In this document: positions 42,776 to 51,679 of the stretch, one piece after another
How positions within the stretch are numbered: the first letter of the stretch is position 1
How the letters are laid out: each line of letters starts with the position of its first letter
Source: Glaciecola petra
Lineage (GTDB): Bacteria > Pseudomonadota > Gammaproteobacteria > Enterobacterales > Alteromonadaceae
Assembly (NCBI RefSeq): GCF_031846345.1
Contig: NZ_JAVRHX010000001.1
Location: 1,178,001 to 1,242,000 of the forward strand
Reading direction: 5' to 3'
DNA: 64,000 nucleotides
Position numbers and translations under genes: made by a program
The notes under the pieces: generated by a model
Database searches by the model: none
Told to the model about the DNA's origin: nothing
Seen by the model: only the letters and a program-made list of their open reading frames with translations

Positions 42776-44097
42776 ACTTTATTTCCTTGAGCTTGTACTT
42801 GCTTCAAAAATTCAATCTTTGCCGCCAATTGCTTCTCATAACCTCTATCACTTGGCTCATACAATGGCTCAAGCTCTACATCATCAGGTAAATATTGTTG
42901 GTTTGGCGCAATAGAAAATTCATAATTGTGCGCATATTGATAGTCTTTGCCATGCCCTAAGTCTTGAGTAATCTTACTTGTCGCATTACGTAAATGAACA
43001 GGAACGTCTGCGCGAGAGTGCTCACTAGCTAAGCGTTTTGCTTTTTTAAACGCAACATATGTGGCATTACTCTTTGCTGCTAACGCTGAATAAATAACCG
43101 CTTGTGCAATAGCCCTTTCACCCTCTGCAGCACCTACGCGATGGTATGTATCCCACGCATTTAAACAAATTTGCAAAGCTCTAGGATCTGCATTTCCAAT
43201 ATCTTCTGATGCAATCGCCAGCAAACGTCGACAAATGGGCGTCACATCTGAATTTGCTATTAATAATCGTGCATACCAATATAATGCACCATCACAACTA
43301 GAACCTCTTACGGACTTATGAAACGCTGACAAAATATCATAATAGTGGTCACCATTTTTATCAAAGCTGGCGATAGACTGCCCGCTAGCCTTGGCAATGA
43401 TATTAGCGTCAATTTTGAAAAGCTCAGTACCTGCCTTGTTATTCACTGGTTTACTCGGTGTTTGATTTGTAATTTGAGCAGCAACCTCCAAATTACTCAA
43501 TAACTTACGAGCATCCCCAGCACTTTGATTAATCAGTAAGGCTAAAGCAGCCTCTTCTATTTTAAATATGCCGTTTTGGGAAGCAGATAAATATTCCAAG
43601 GCCTTGTAAACTAATTGCTTAAGATTCTCTTTTGACAAGGCGCGTAAAGTAAACACCCGTGTTCTTGATAATAAAGCAGAATTGATTGAAAAGGCCGGGT
43701 TTTCTGTACTAGCACCAATCAATACAATATCCCCGTTTTCTACGTAGGGTAAAAATGCATCTTGTTGGGCTTTGTTGAAACGGTGTATTTCGTCAACAAA
43801 GACAATTTGCTGTTGTTGAAACAAACCTGTTTGATTTTTAACAATATTTTTTATGTCCTTCACGCCACTGTTGATGGCTGAAAGGTGCACTATTGGTAAC
43901 TCCCAATAGTGCTCTAATAAACTAACTAATGAAGTTTTACCGCAACCAGGAGGTCCCCACAATATCATCGAGCAAAGTTGTTTTGCCTCACATAGGTTTC
44001 TGATTGGACCATTTTCACCCAAAAGATGTTCTTGCCCAACAAAATCTTCTATATTTTTTGGGCGTAATATATGGGCAAGTGGACGTTCATTTAACAT
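42772..44097 (-). CDS. rarA: Replication-associated recombination protein A (AAA+ ATPase)
   Basis: RarA (MgsA) acts at stalled replication forks. The 441-residue protein has Walker A GPPGCGKTSL near 48, Walker B VFVDEIHRFNKAQQDAFLP near 98, sensor GASTENPAFS, and the C-terminal tetramerisation region. The lolA-rarA-crcB-serS order is conserved in gammaproteobacteria; the start overlaps the lolA stop by one base (TAATG). Confidence 0.95.
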   Translation of the reverse strand: MLNERPLAHILRPKNIEDFVGQEHLLGENGPIRNLCEAKQLCSMILWGPPGCGKTSLVSLLEHYWELPIVHLSAINSGVKDIKNIVKNQTGLFQQQQIVFVDEIHRFNKAQQDAFLPYVENGDIVLIGASTENPAFSINSALLSRTRVFTLRALSKENLKQLVYKALEYLSASQNGIFKIEEAALALLINQSAGDARKLLSNLEVAAQITNQTPSKPVNNKAGTELFKIDANIIAKASGQSIASFDKNGDHYYDILSAFHKSVRGSSCDGALYWYARLLIANSDVTPICRRLLAIASEDIGNADPRALQICLNAWDTYHRVGAAEGERAIAQAVIYSALAAKSNATYVAFKKAKRLASEHSRADVPVHLRNATSKITQDLGHGKDYQYAHNYEFSIAPNQQYLPDDVELEPLYEPSDRGYEKQLAAKIEFLKQVQAQGNKV

Positions 44098-44792
44098 TAC
44101 TGAGCGATTGTTCGTTGGTCATCAATAACCCAACTGGGTTTTACATCATAGGTAAAAATATCATTTGGCAAAACGATATTTTGTTCAACAAGAGTAAATG
44201 AGATTGTATTTGTTTGTTGCTGACGGTCTTCTGAGATTAGCCTAGTTAACGAAGCATTATCATCAAATTTAAGGGTCACGGATACAATCATCGCATTATC
44301 ATCTTTTGAGTTTACAACAAAGTAACCGTTATTAAATACGACATCGACCCTTTCCCATTGGCTTTCATCATTAGTCGTCAGCAACATTAAGGGATTATTG
44401 TTAGTTAGATCGTCCTGCTCTAACAGCGTCACTTGCTCAAGGAATGGGTCAATACTAAATACTGTTTGGCCATCTGCAATAAGTAAGGCCTCCTCAGGAA
44501 ACGTCACTTCCCACCTCAGTTTTTGTGGTTTAACCAATAATATGGTACCACTTGCCGTTTGTAGTTCATCGCCATTCGAATCTGTTATGGTCTGAGTGAA
44601 ATTAGCTTGAAAATTCTCATAGTTTGCTAACAAATCTTTTAGACGTGACTTATCATCAACAGAAGCTTGGGTTGTTTTAAGCGTATTATCAATCGCAATC
44701 ATATTCATATTTGAATAGGCGAGAGGCACCGCTGTAAATAGCATCAAAGTGCTCACACTGCGCGTTAACATTCGTTGTATTTTAGTTCTCAT
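44097..44792 (-). CDS. lolA: Outer-membrane lipoprotein carrier protein
   Basis: LolA ferries lipoproteins across the periplasm. The 231-residue precursor starts MRTKIQRMLTRSV, with a signal peptide ending near AYS, and has the LolA pattern YENFQANFTQTITDSNG near 47 and KPQKLRWEVTFPEEALLIAD near 85. A TTG three codons upstream (44801) is also in frame, but the ATG has an AAGGGA at a proper distance. It follows ftsK directly. Confidence 0.93.
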   Translation of the reverse strand: MRTKIQRMLTRSVSTLMLFTAVPLAYSNMNMIAIDNTLKTTQASVDDKSRLKDLLANYENFQANFTQTITDSNGDELQTASGTILLVKPQKLRWEVTFPEEALLIADGQTVFSIDPFLEQVTLLEQDDLTNNNPLMLLTTNDESQWERVDVVFNNGYFVVNSKDDNAMIVSVTLKFDDNASLTRLISEDRQQQTNTISFTLVEQNIVLPNDIFTYDVKPSWVIDDQRTIAQ

Positions 44793-44797
44793 GTTAT

Positions 44798-47185
44798 TCA
44801 ATCCCTTATCAGAGGCGGAGCTAAAACTTCTCTATTTCCGTTATTACCTGCCGTACTTACGACGCCATTTTGTTCAAATTGTTCAACAATTCGGGCGGCG
44901 CGGTTGTAACCAATCCTAAACTTGCGTTGAATACTAGAGATAGATACTTTTCTGGTTTCTGTCACAAAGGCTAATGCTTCATCATATACAGCATCATATT
45001 CTTCACCTGTAGCTGATTCAGCTTGTTCCCCAGGTAAAAGTACTTCTCCACCATTATCCCCATTTAATATTTCATCAATATAGTCAGGTGCGCCTCTGGC
45101 TTTCCAATCTGCAACAACAGCATGAACTTCATCATCATCCACAAACGCACCATGAACACGAGTAGTTATACTTGTACCCGGTGGGTTATAGAGCATATCA
45201 CCCATACCAAGAAGCGACTCAGCTCCTTGTTGGTCTAATATAGTACGCGAATCAATTTTACTCGATACTTGAAAAGCTATGCGAGTAGGTATGTTTGCCT
45301 TTATTAACCCTGTAATCACATCAACTGACGGTCGCTGCGTCGCTAATATTAAATGAATACCAGCCGCCCTCGCCTTTTGCGCGATACGGGCTATAAGCTC
45401 TTCAACCTTTTTACCAACAATCATCATCATGTCAGCAAATTCATCTACAACTACGACTATTGCAGGTAGTTTTTCTAGTTCGGAAGCACTTGTCTCCATA
45501 CTTTCTTCAAACTTCCATAATGGGTCTAAAATTGGTTCGCCATGATCTTTAGCAGTTTGTATTTTATGGTTATAACCTTTTAAATTTCTGACGCCTAAGG
45601 CCGACATTAAACGGTAGCGCCTTTCCATTTCGCCAACACACCATCTCAATGCATTGGATGCTTCTTTCATATCGGTAACGACTTCGGCCAACAAATGAGG
45701 TATCCCCTCATACACAGAAAGCTCAAGCATTTTTGGATCAATCATAATCAAACGAACATCTTCTGGCGTAGACTTATAAAGCAAACTTAAGATCATGACA
45801 TTGACACCAACAGACTTCCCCGAACCTGTCGTACCAGCTACTAGCAAATGCGGCATGCTAGCTAAATCTACAACTACTGGCTTACCGCTAATATCGGCAC
45901 CTAACACCATCGTGAGTGGTGAATCATTTTTTTGAAAGTCATCACAGCTAATCACTTCGCTTAGCCGAACCATTTCTCTATGTTTATTAGGTAATTCCAA
46001 GCCAATCACTGACTTTCCTGGGATAACTTCAACCACTCGTACTGAATTAGCCAGCATAGCTCGGGCTAAATCTTTAGCCAAGGTGGTTATTTTACTGACT
46101 TTTATCCCTGGCGCTAATTCAAGTTCAAACCTTGTTACTACAGGACCAGGCAATACATCAACTACATTTGCTTCAATATTAAAATCAGCTAATTTTGCTT
46201 CCAACAACCTTGCTATTTGTTGTTGCTCTTCTTCTGTTATTGGGTTTTCTCGTTTATTTGCCCGTTGCAATAGATCAAATGATGGTAAGGGTGCAATATC
46301 AGTATTGCTATTCGTCTCTTCTTCAGTAGAAGATGACTTATTCAAATTAGCATGCTCTGTTATTGACGGATCATCGCTCAATACCTTTTCAAATATCTCG
46401 TCAGGCACATTAATAGTGGGCGTTTTTCTTTCTGTTTTCTTTTTCGCTGGTTCTGGTTTTAAACTAGTGACTTGAACCCCTTCGTTAGATTTACTTTGTG
46501 AACCAAAGCTTGATTGGCCATGCTTAGATAATTTATTATCTATAAACTCATCATTTTGAACCGAAGACACATTGGGTTTAGGCAAGCTTAAGCGTGCCAA
46601 TTTTTTTGGTAATGAATATAATTTACGAGCGCTAGCGCTTACCAACGCGCCTATAGTATCGACCAAATTTACCCACGATATGCCTGTCGCGAGTGTAAAT
46701 CCGGTGCAAAAAAAACAAAGCAGTAATAACACAGAACCAACAAAGCTAAAATGTGGAATCAAAGCATCGCTGATAATATCTCCCATCGCACCGCCAGCAG
46801 AAACCGTGTAAAAATCGTCAAAATTGATACTCGCTATGCCAGTAAACCCAAATACCAAGAAGATCACACCAATTAGTCTTAAGGCGATGGTTAGATAATC
46901 AAGCTCGATTACATTTTTCAAATGTAAAAACGAAAACCAACCAATAAAAGCTAAACCAAATGGCACTAAAAAAGCTGTTATGCCAAAAATAAATAGCAAA
47001 ACATCAGCCAAATAGGCACCAACGGGGCCCATAATATTTTGCACATCAGATTGCAAACCAGCCTGGCTCCATCCAGGGTCAGCAGGATGGAATGATGCTA
47101 ATGCAACTAATAAAAAGAACGCAAAAGCACAAGACACTATCATGCCTACTTCCATCATGCGCTGAATGCCAGATAATCGAGCCAT
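44798..47185 (-). CDS. ftsK: DNA translocase FtsK
   Basis: FtsK couples chromosome segregation to septation. The 795-residue protein has four N-terminal membrane helices (about 15-180), a short linker (about 190-320), the RecA-like motor with Walker A VAGTTGSGKSVGVN near 450 and Walker B IVVVVDEFADMMM near 570, and a C-terminal gamma winged helix (SISSIQRKFRIGYNRAARIV) that reads KOPS sites. The linker is much shorter than in E. coli. It lies next to lrp, as in E. coli. Confidence 0.96.
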   Translation of the reverse strand: MARLSGIQRMMEVGMIVSCAFAFFLLVALASFHPADPGWSQAGLQSDVQNIMGPVGAYLADVLLFIFGITAFLVPFGLAFIGWFSFLHLKNVIELDYLTIALRLIGVIFLVFGFTGIASINFDDFYTVSAGGAMGDIISDALIPHFSFVGSVLLLLCFFCTGFTLATGISWVNLVDTIGALVSASARKLYSLPKKLARLSLPKPNVSSVQNDEFIDNKLSKHGQSSFGSQSKSNEGVQVTSLKPEPAKKKTERKTPTINVPDEIFEKVLSDDPSITEHANLNKSSSTEEETNSNTDIAPLPSFDLLQRANKRENPITEEEQQQIARLLEAKLADFNIEANVVDVLPGPVVTRFELELAPGIKVSKITTLAKDLARAMLANSVRVVEVIPGKSVIGLELPNKHREMVRLSEVISCDDFQKNDSPLTMVLGADISGKPVVVDLASMPHLLVAGTTGSGKSVGVNVMILSLLYKSTPEDVRLIMIDPKMLELSVYEGIPHLLAEVVTDMKEASNALRWCVGEMERRYRLMSALGVRNLKGYNHKIQTAKDHGEPILDPLWKFEESMETSASELEKLPAIVVVVDEFADMMMIVGKKVEELIARIAQKARAAGIHLILATQRPSVDVITGLIKANIPTRIAFQVSSKIDSRTILDQQGAESLLGMGDMLYNPPGTSITTRVHGAFVDDDEVHAVVADWKARGAPDYIDEILNGDNGGEVLLPGEQAESATGEEYDAVYDEALAFVTETRKVSISSIQRKFRIGYNRAARIVEQFEQNGVVSTAGNNGNREVLAPPLIRD

Positions 47186-47297
47186 ATTAAATAAATGTTT
47201 CTCTAAATAGTTTGTTCGTATTCAATGTTAGTGATAAAACTACATTGTGTCGTCTTTGTTGCCCATAATACCCTAAAGATTAGCATATTAGTCCGGC

Positions 47298-47783
47298 TTA
47301 ATTTAAGTTAATTTTGATGCTAGAAGTATGTTTTACTTCTTCCATTACTACATATGTTCTTGAAGCACTTACGCCGGGTAATTTTAGTAATGTATCTCCC
47401 AATAGCTCTCGATAACTCGACATATCGGACACTCTTGTTTTAAGCAAAAAGTCAAAATCACCTGAGACTAAATGGCATTCTTGAATATCTTCATATTGCT
47501 GCACGGCAGCAGAAAATTCTGCAAATATATCTACAGATGTTTTGGTCAGCGTTATTTCGACAAAAACCAACATCGCAGAACCTAGTAACTTTGGATCTAA
47601 CTGTGCCATGTAGCCGCTTATATAACCATGAGCCTCTAGCCTCTTAACCCTTTCTAAACATGGGCTTGGGCTCAAACCAACAGCTTTAGCTAAGGCGACA
47701 TTCGATATTTTCCCATTCCTTTGTAGTTCAAACATGATTCGACGATCAAGGCGATCTATGTTTTTAGCCGTTTCGACTGCCAT
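47298..47783 (-). CDS. lrp: Leucine-responsive regulatory protein
   Basis: The 161-residue protein is highly similar to E. coli Lrp: HTH with GKISNVALAKAVGLSPSPCL near 25-45 and the RAM/AsnC domain with ECHLVSGDFDFLLKTRV near 102. ATG 47783 is preferred over 47816 because MAVETAKNIDRLDRR matches the family start and GCGGAA lies upstream. It diverges from ald; Lrp-type proteins often control the adjacent alanine dehydrogenase, and the AT-rich gap 47784-47906 would hold its sites. Confidence 0.94.
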   Translation of the reverse strand: MAVETAKNIDRLDRRIMFELQRNGKISNVALAKAVGLSPSPCLERVKRLEAHGYISGYMAQLDPKLLGSAMLVFVEITLTKTSVDIFAEFSAAVQQYEDIQECHLVSGDFDFLLKTRVSDMSSYRELLGDTLLKLPGVSASRTYVVMEEVKHTSSIKINLN

Positions 47784-47906
47784 ATATAATTCCGCATTAT
47801 TTGTTATATATAGCATATTATACTGATTACGAAAAAATAACGAAATTTTTTTTAGAATAATTTGGTTTAAAATTCTTAAAAAATTTTATTTGAGAGTAAA
47901 GCAAAT

Positions 47907-49037
47907 ATGATAGTAGGTGTACCAAAAGAAATAAAAAATCATGAGTACAGAGTTGGCTTGACCCCTGCCGCTGTTAATGAGTTTACGAATGCTGGGCATG
48001 GCGTTATTGTAGAGTCAAATGCCGGCTCTGCTATCGGGTTTACCGATGAACTTTATCAACAAGCGGGTGCATCAATTATAAGTAAAGCAAGCGATATTTT
48101 TGATCAAGCTGATATGATTGTGAAAGTAAAAGAACCTCAAGCTAGTGAATGTAAAATGTTGAAAGAAGGTCAAATTCTTTATACTTACCTTCATTTGGCC
48201 CCTGATCCATTGCAAACTGAACTATTAGTTGCATCAGGCGCTACCTGCGTCGCATATGAAACGGTAACTGATGCAAAAGGAGCGCTTCCATTACTCGCGC
48301 CCATGAGTGAAGTAGCCGGACGTATGTCGGTTCAAGCTGGGGCACATTATCTAGAAAAAGCACATGGAGGAAGCGGCACTTTATTGGGTGGGGTACCGGG
48401 TGTAGCATCTGGTAAGGTCCTCATTATTGGGGGGGGTGTAGTAGGCACTAATGCTGCAAAAATGGCTGTTGGTTTGGGTGCCGACGTCACTATATTAGAT
48501 CGCTCCTTACCGCGTTTAAGAGAGTTAGATGATATATTCAACTCACAAATTAAAACGGTATATTCTACAGAAGACGCTATTGGATATTATTCTTCAAGAG
48601 CCGATTTGGTAGTAGGTGCAGTATTGATTCCAGGTGCAGCGGCACCTAAACTTTTAAATAAACAGCATATTAAAAATATGAAAGCGGGGTCTGTGCTAGT
48701 CGACGTGGCTATTGACCAGGGTGGTTGTTTCGAGACATCTAGAGCAACAACGCATCAAGATCCGGTTTATATCATAGATGATGTAGTACATTACTGTGTA
48801 GCTAATATGCCTGGTGGTGTTGCCCGAACCTCAACAATGGCCCTCAATAATGCCACATTACCATTTGGCTTGGCATTGGCGAACAATGGTGCAAAACAAG
48901 CTATGCAAAACAATCTTCACCTTTTAAATGGTCTTAACGTTCACAAAGGATATATAACTTATCAAGCAGTTGTTGATGCTTTGGGTTCTCAATTGAACTT
49001 AAAATATGCAGAACCATTAGATGCTTTATCAATGTAA
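47907..49037 (+). CDS. ald: Alanine dehydrogenase
   Basis: Ald interconverts L-alanine and pyruvate with NAD(H). The 376-residue protein shows MIVGVPKEIKNHEYRVGLTP at the start, the catalytic HLAPDP near 95, the NAD-binding GGGVVGTNAAKMAVGLGADV near 173-192 and the C-terminal NMPGGVARTSTMALNNAT near 298. The divergent lrp is its likely regulator. A terminator follows the stop codon. Confidence 0.96.
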   Translation: MIVGVPKEIKNHEYRVGLTPAAVNEFTNAGHGVIVESNAGSAIGFTDELYQQAGASIISKASDIFDQADMIVKVKEPQASECKMLKEGQILYTYLHLAPDPLQTELLVASGATCVAYETVTDAKGALPLLAPMSEVAGRMSVQAGAHYLEKAHGGSGTLLGGVPGVASGKVLIIGGGVVGTNAAKMAVGLGADVTILDRSLPRLRELDDIFNSQIKTVYSTEDAIGYYSSRADLVVGAVLIPGAAAPKLLNKQHIKNMKAGSVLVDVAIDQGGCFETSRATTHQDPVYIIDDVVHYCVANMPGGVARTSTMALNNATLPFGLALANNGAKQAMQNNLHLLNGLNVHKGYITYQAVVDALGSQLNLKYAEPLDALSM

Positions 49038-49064
49038 TGCTAGATGATATTTATTTGTTATTTT

Positions 49065-49090
49065 AAAGCACTCTTTTAGGGTGCTTTTTT
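49065..49090 (+). terminator. Terminator between ald and pyrF
   Basis: AAAGCAC (49065-49071) pairs with GTGCTTT (49081-49087), followed by Ts. It lies between the convergent ald and pyrF genes and could also serve the other strand, where A-rich DNA flanks the stem. Confidence 0.85.
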
Positions 49091-49778
49091 ATAACGACTG
49101 CAATATTTGATTCAAAGCATTAACTGGATCTGAAGCTTGCGTAATTGGCCGCCCTATTACCATAAAATCAACGCCTAATAATTTCGCTTTAGCGGGTGTT
49201 GTTATTCGTTTTTGGTCCCCTACATCACTGCCGACTGGGCGTATCCCTGGGGTCACTAATTTGAATTGCTGATTAAAATTTTCACGCAGCAAAGAAGCCT
49301 CTTGCGCAGAACAAACCACACCATCCGCACCAGATTGATTGGCAATTGTTGCTAAATCAAGCACTTTCTTAGCAATATCTTGTTGCCCATAAATAGGAAC
49401 AAATTGAGCCTTATCCATACTAGTTAGAATAGTTACTGCAGTTAATAATGGTTTTGATTCAGATGCTAAACATGCATGTTTTGCCGCTTTTATCATTTCA
49501 TGCCCACCACTAGCATGCACATTAACCATCCATACCTTTAATTTTGCCGCAGCTGTAATTGCTTTGGCTACGGTATTGGGAATATCATGAAACTTTAAAT
49601 CGAGAAAAACATCAAAGCCTAAATCAACTAAATATTTAACCCAGTCTGGACCAAACAGGGTAAACATTTCTTTCCCCACTTTTAATCGACAATTTTCAGG
49701 GTTCAATTGCTTTACGAATTGCTTAGCTAATTGGATGTCGTCATAGTCTAACGCTATGATAACCGGCCGTGCGTCCAT
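49089..49778 (-). CDS. pyrF: Orotidine 5'-phosphate decarboxylase
   Basis: PyrF makes UMP in the last step of de novo pyrimidine synthesis. The 229-residue protein has the active-site pattern FLDLKFHDIPNTVAKA near 58 and VTPGIRP near 180. The lapA-lapB-pyrF order is that of E. coli; the gap to lapB is three bases. Confidence 0.96.
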   Translation of the reverse strand: MDARPVIIALDYDDIQLAKQFVKQLNPENCRLKVGKEMFTLFGPDWVKYLVDLGFDVFLDLKFHDIPNTVAKAITAAAKLKVWMVNVHASGGHEMIKAAKHACLASESKPLLTAVTILTSMDKAQFVPIYGQQDIAKKVLDLATIANQSGADGVVCSAQEASLLRENFNQQFKLVTPGIRPVGSDVGDQKRITTPAKAKLLGVDFMVIGRPITQASDPVNALNQILQSL

Positions 49779-49781
49779 TAT

Positions 49782-50951
49782 TTATTCTCCATCTAAACCT
49801 TTAATAGGTTTAATTACAGACCATTTTTTACACGAAGGACATAACCAATACAATTGTCGTCCAGAAAACCCACAACTTTGGCATCGGTATTTGGGTCTTT
49901 GTGCAATCTGTTTGTCTATGAGCTCATGCAAATGATCAATACTACGTTGTGTACGTTTATCGCTTATCATTTTTTGGTAAAGCGATAAAAGGCTCTTAAA
50001 TCCGCGCATAGTTGGATGTTGTTTTAATTGCACCAACAATGTCTCTACTGCCGGCTCTACTTCTCCATTGCGGGCTATGATATTTACTTTAGCAATATAC
50101 GACGATGCACATTTTTGCCAATAAGGCTCCAATAACTTTTCAAGTTGTTCCCAGTTGCCTGTTTTGCCGGCGCTTTTTTCGAGTAAAGGAATAGCTTCGC
50201 TTAACCAATCTATGTCGCGTTTTGGTACTTCAGTTAAATAATCTATTGCTTGATTATATTCACCTTGCTTTACAGCGAGTTTACCTAACTCTAACCATGC
50301 TCGCACTTGTTTGCCTTCGACCATAACCGCTTTTTTTAAGGTCTCTTGTGCTTTCCCTAAATCGTCATCTTCGATATAAAACAACGCTTGTTCACAATAA
50401 AAATGAGATAAAAGCAAATACAAATGCTCATCGTTTGGGGTAACTTTTAAACTTCGAGCCGCTAATTCAACCGCTTTATTCCATTCCTTAGTGACTTGAT
50501 AAATACTAAATAACTTTTGTTGCGCAATAGCAAAGTGCTTTTCATTTTCAAGCAGTTGTATAAAAACGCCTTCTGCTCTCTCAAGGAAACCGGCTAATAA
50601 ATAGTCTGTGCCCAATTCAACTAACGCCAATGCTTCTTGACGTTTATTTATATTATCTCGACTAATAAGATTTTGGTGGACACGTATAGCCCTGTCTAAT
50701 TCACCACGGTGACGAAAGAAATTACCCATAGCGATATGTGTTTCTATCGTGTCATTATTAACACTTATCATCTTGATTAAAGTATCAACTGCCTTATCTG
50801 GTTCGTCTGATAACAGAAAATTAAGACCTTTATAATAATGATTAGAAAGTATTGAGCTTTGCTTGCGTTGAGCACTTCTTAAACTATTGCGCCCCATTAC
50901 CCAACCATAGGCAGCCGCAACGGGAAGGAGTAGAAAAAGAAGTTCCAACAT
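49782..50951 (-). CDS. lapB: Lipopolysaccharide assembly protein B
   Basis: LapB (YciM) tunes LPS synthesis through FtsH-mediated LpxC turnover. The 389-residue protein has an N-terminal membrane helix, about nine TPR repeats (about 45-340) and the C-terminal rubredoxin-like metal site CQSCGFSGRQLYWLCPSCKK (about 358-377). The ATG overlaps the lapA stop (TAATG). Confidence 0.95.
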   Translation of the reverse strand: MLELLFLLLPVAAAYGWVMGRNSLRSAQRKQSSILSNHYYKGLNFLLSDEPDKAVDTLIKMISVNNDTIETHIAMGNFFRHRGELDRAIRVHQNLISRDNINKRQEALALVELGTDYLLAGFLERAEGVFIQLLENEKHFAIAQQKLFSIYQVTKEWNKAVELAARSLKVTPNDEHLYLLLSHFYCEQALFYIEDDDLGKAQETLKKAVMVEGKQVRAWLELGKLAVKQGEYNQAIDYLTEVPKRDIDWLSEAIPLLEKSAGKTGNWEQLEKLLEPYWQKCASSYIAKVNIIARNGEVEPAVETLLVQLKQHPTMRGFKSLLSLYQKMISDKRTQRSIDHLHELIDKQIAQRPKYRCQSCGFSGRQLYWLCPSCKKWSVIKPIKGLDGE

Positions 50952-51214
50952 TATTTGGACTTTTCTAGGGAAAGTTTATCTAGTCGTTTTTTCATATTGG
51001 CAAAGCGTAAGCGTAAAACAAGGTATTTCGTCAGTATTGTGGATATACCTACAAAAAAACCGGCAAATAACGAAAAGATCATAAAGGTTGATAAGCGCAT
51101 TTCTGTTTGAATAACCAACAATTCAACAGTAATTAACGATGAATTCCGCGCTCCAACCACTATAGCAAGTAATAAAATAAATAAAACGATAACAAAAAGA
51201 ACAATGCCTTTCAT
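50951..51214 (-). CDS. lapA: Lipopolysaccharide assembly protein A
   Basis: The 87-residue protein has two membrane helices (about 2-20 and 40-62) and a basic coiled-coil tail, matching LapA (YciS). It is translationally coupled to lapB, its functional partner in LPS assembly. Confidence 0.92.
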   Translation of the reverse strand: MKGIVLFVIVLFILLLAIVVGARNSSLITVELLVIQTEMRLSTFMIFSLFAGFFVGISTILTKYLVLRLRFANMKKRLDKLSLEKSK

Positions 51215-51300
51215 ACTCTTCCTAAGCCTACTAGCTCATATTTCAATATAGATACGCAATCTGAAAATAGCTAAAAAAGGTTATTTTTGGGTATAACTAC

Positions 51301-51591
51301 CTACAAATCCACTCTATCTCTGAGTTCTTTACCCGCTTTAAAATGGGGTACATGTTTCCCATTTAGCTCTACAGTATCGCCAGTTTTAGGGTTTCGACCT
51401 ACACGTGGTGCTCTGTAATGCAATGAAAAACTACCAAAACCTCTGATTTCTATGCGGTCACCCTTTTGTAGAGTTTGCGCCATTTGTTCAAGAAGTTCTT
51501 TAACCGCATTCTCAAGTTCACGACCTTGTAATTCATCGGTTTTTAAAGATAAACGTTCAATAAGTTCTGATTTGGTCACTTTACACTCCAT
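51301..51591 (-). CDS. ihfB: Integration host factor subunit beta
   Basis: IHF bends DNA in replication, recombination and transcription. The 96-residue protein shows MECKVTKSELIERLS at the start and RIEIRGFGSFSLHYRAPRVG near 46-65, with the DNA-intercalating Pro in RVGRNPKTG. The rpsA-ihfB-lapAB order is conserved. A hairpin upstream separates it from rpsA. Confidence 0.97.
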   Translation of the reverse strand: MECKVTKSELIERLSLKTDELQGRELENAVKELLEQMAQTLQKGDRIEIRGFGSFSLHYRAPRVGRNPKTGDTVELNGKHVPHFKAGKELRDRVDL

Positions 51592-51646
51592 CGATGTTGA
51601 GTATTAAATAATGATTTTGTGATAACCAAAGAAAGGAAAGAATAAA

Positions 51647-51670
51647 GGAGCGGTTAGGACTAACCGCTCC
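51647..51670 (-). terminator. Hairpin with T-rich tail between rpsA and ihfB
   Basis: An 11-bp perfect stem (GGAGCGGTTAG with its complement) has only a two-base centre, so the apical pairs open to a small loop. On the minus strand it is followed by TTTATTC. It can act as a terminator or attenuator that lowers readthrough from the highly expressed rpsA into ihfB. Confidence 0.75.
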
Positions 51671-51679
51671 GAATTGCTA

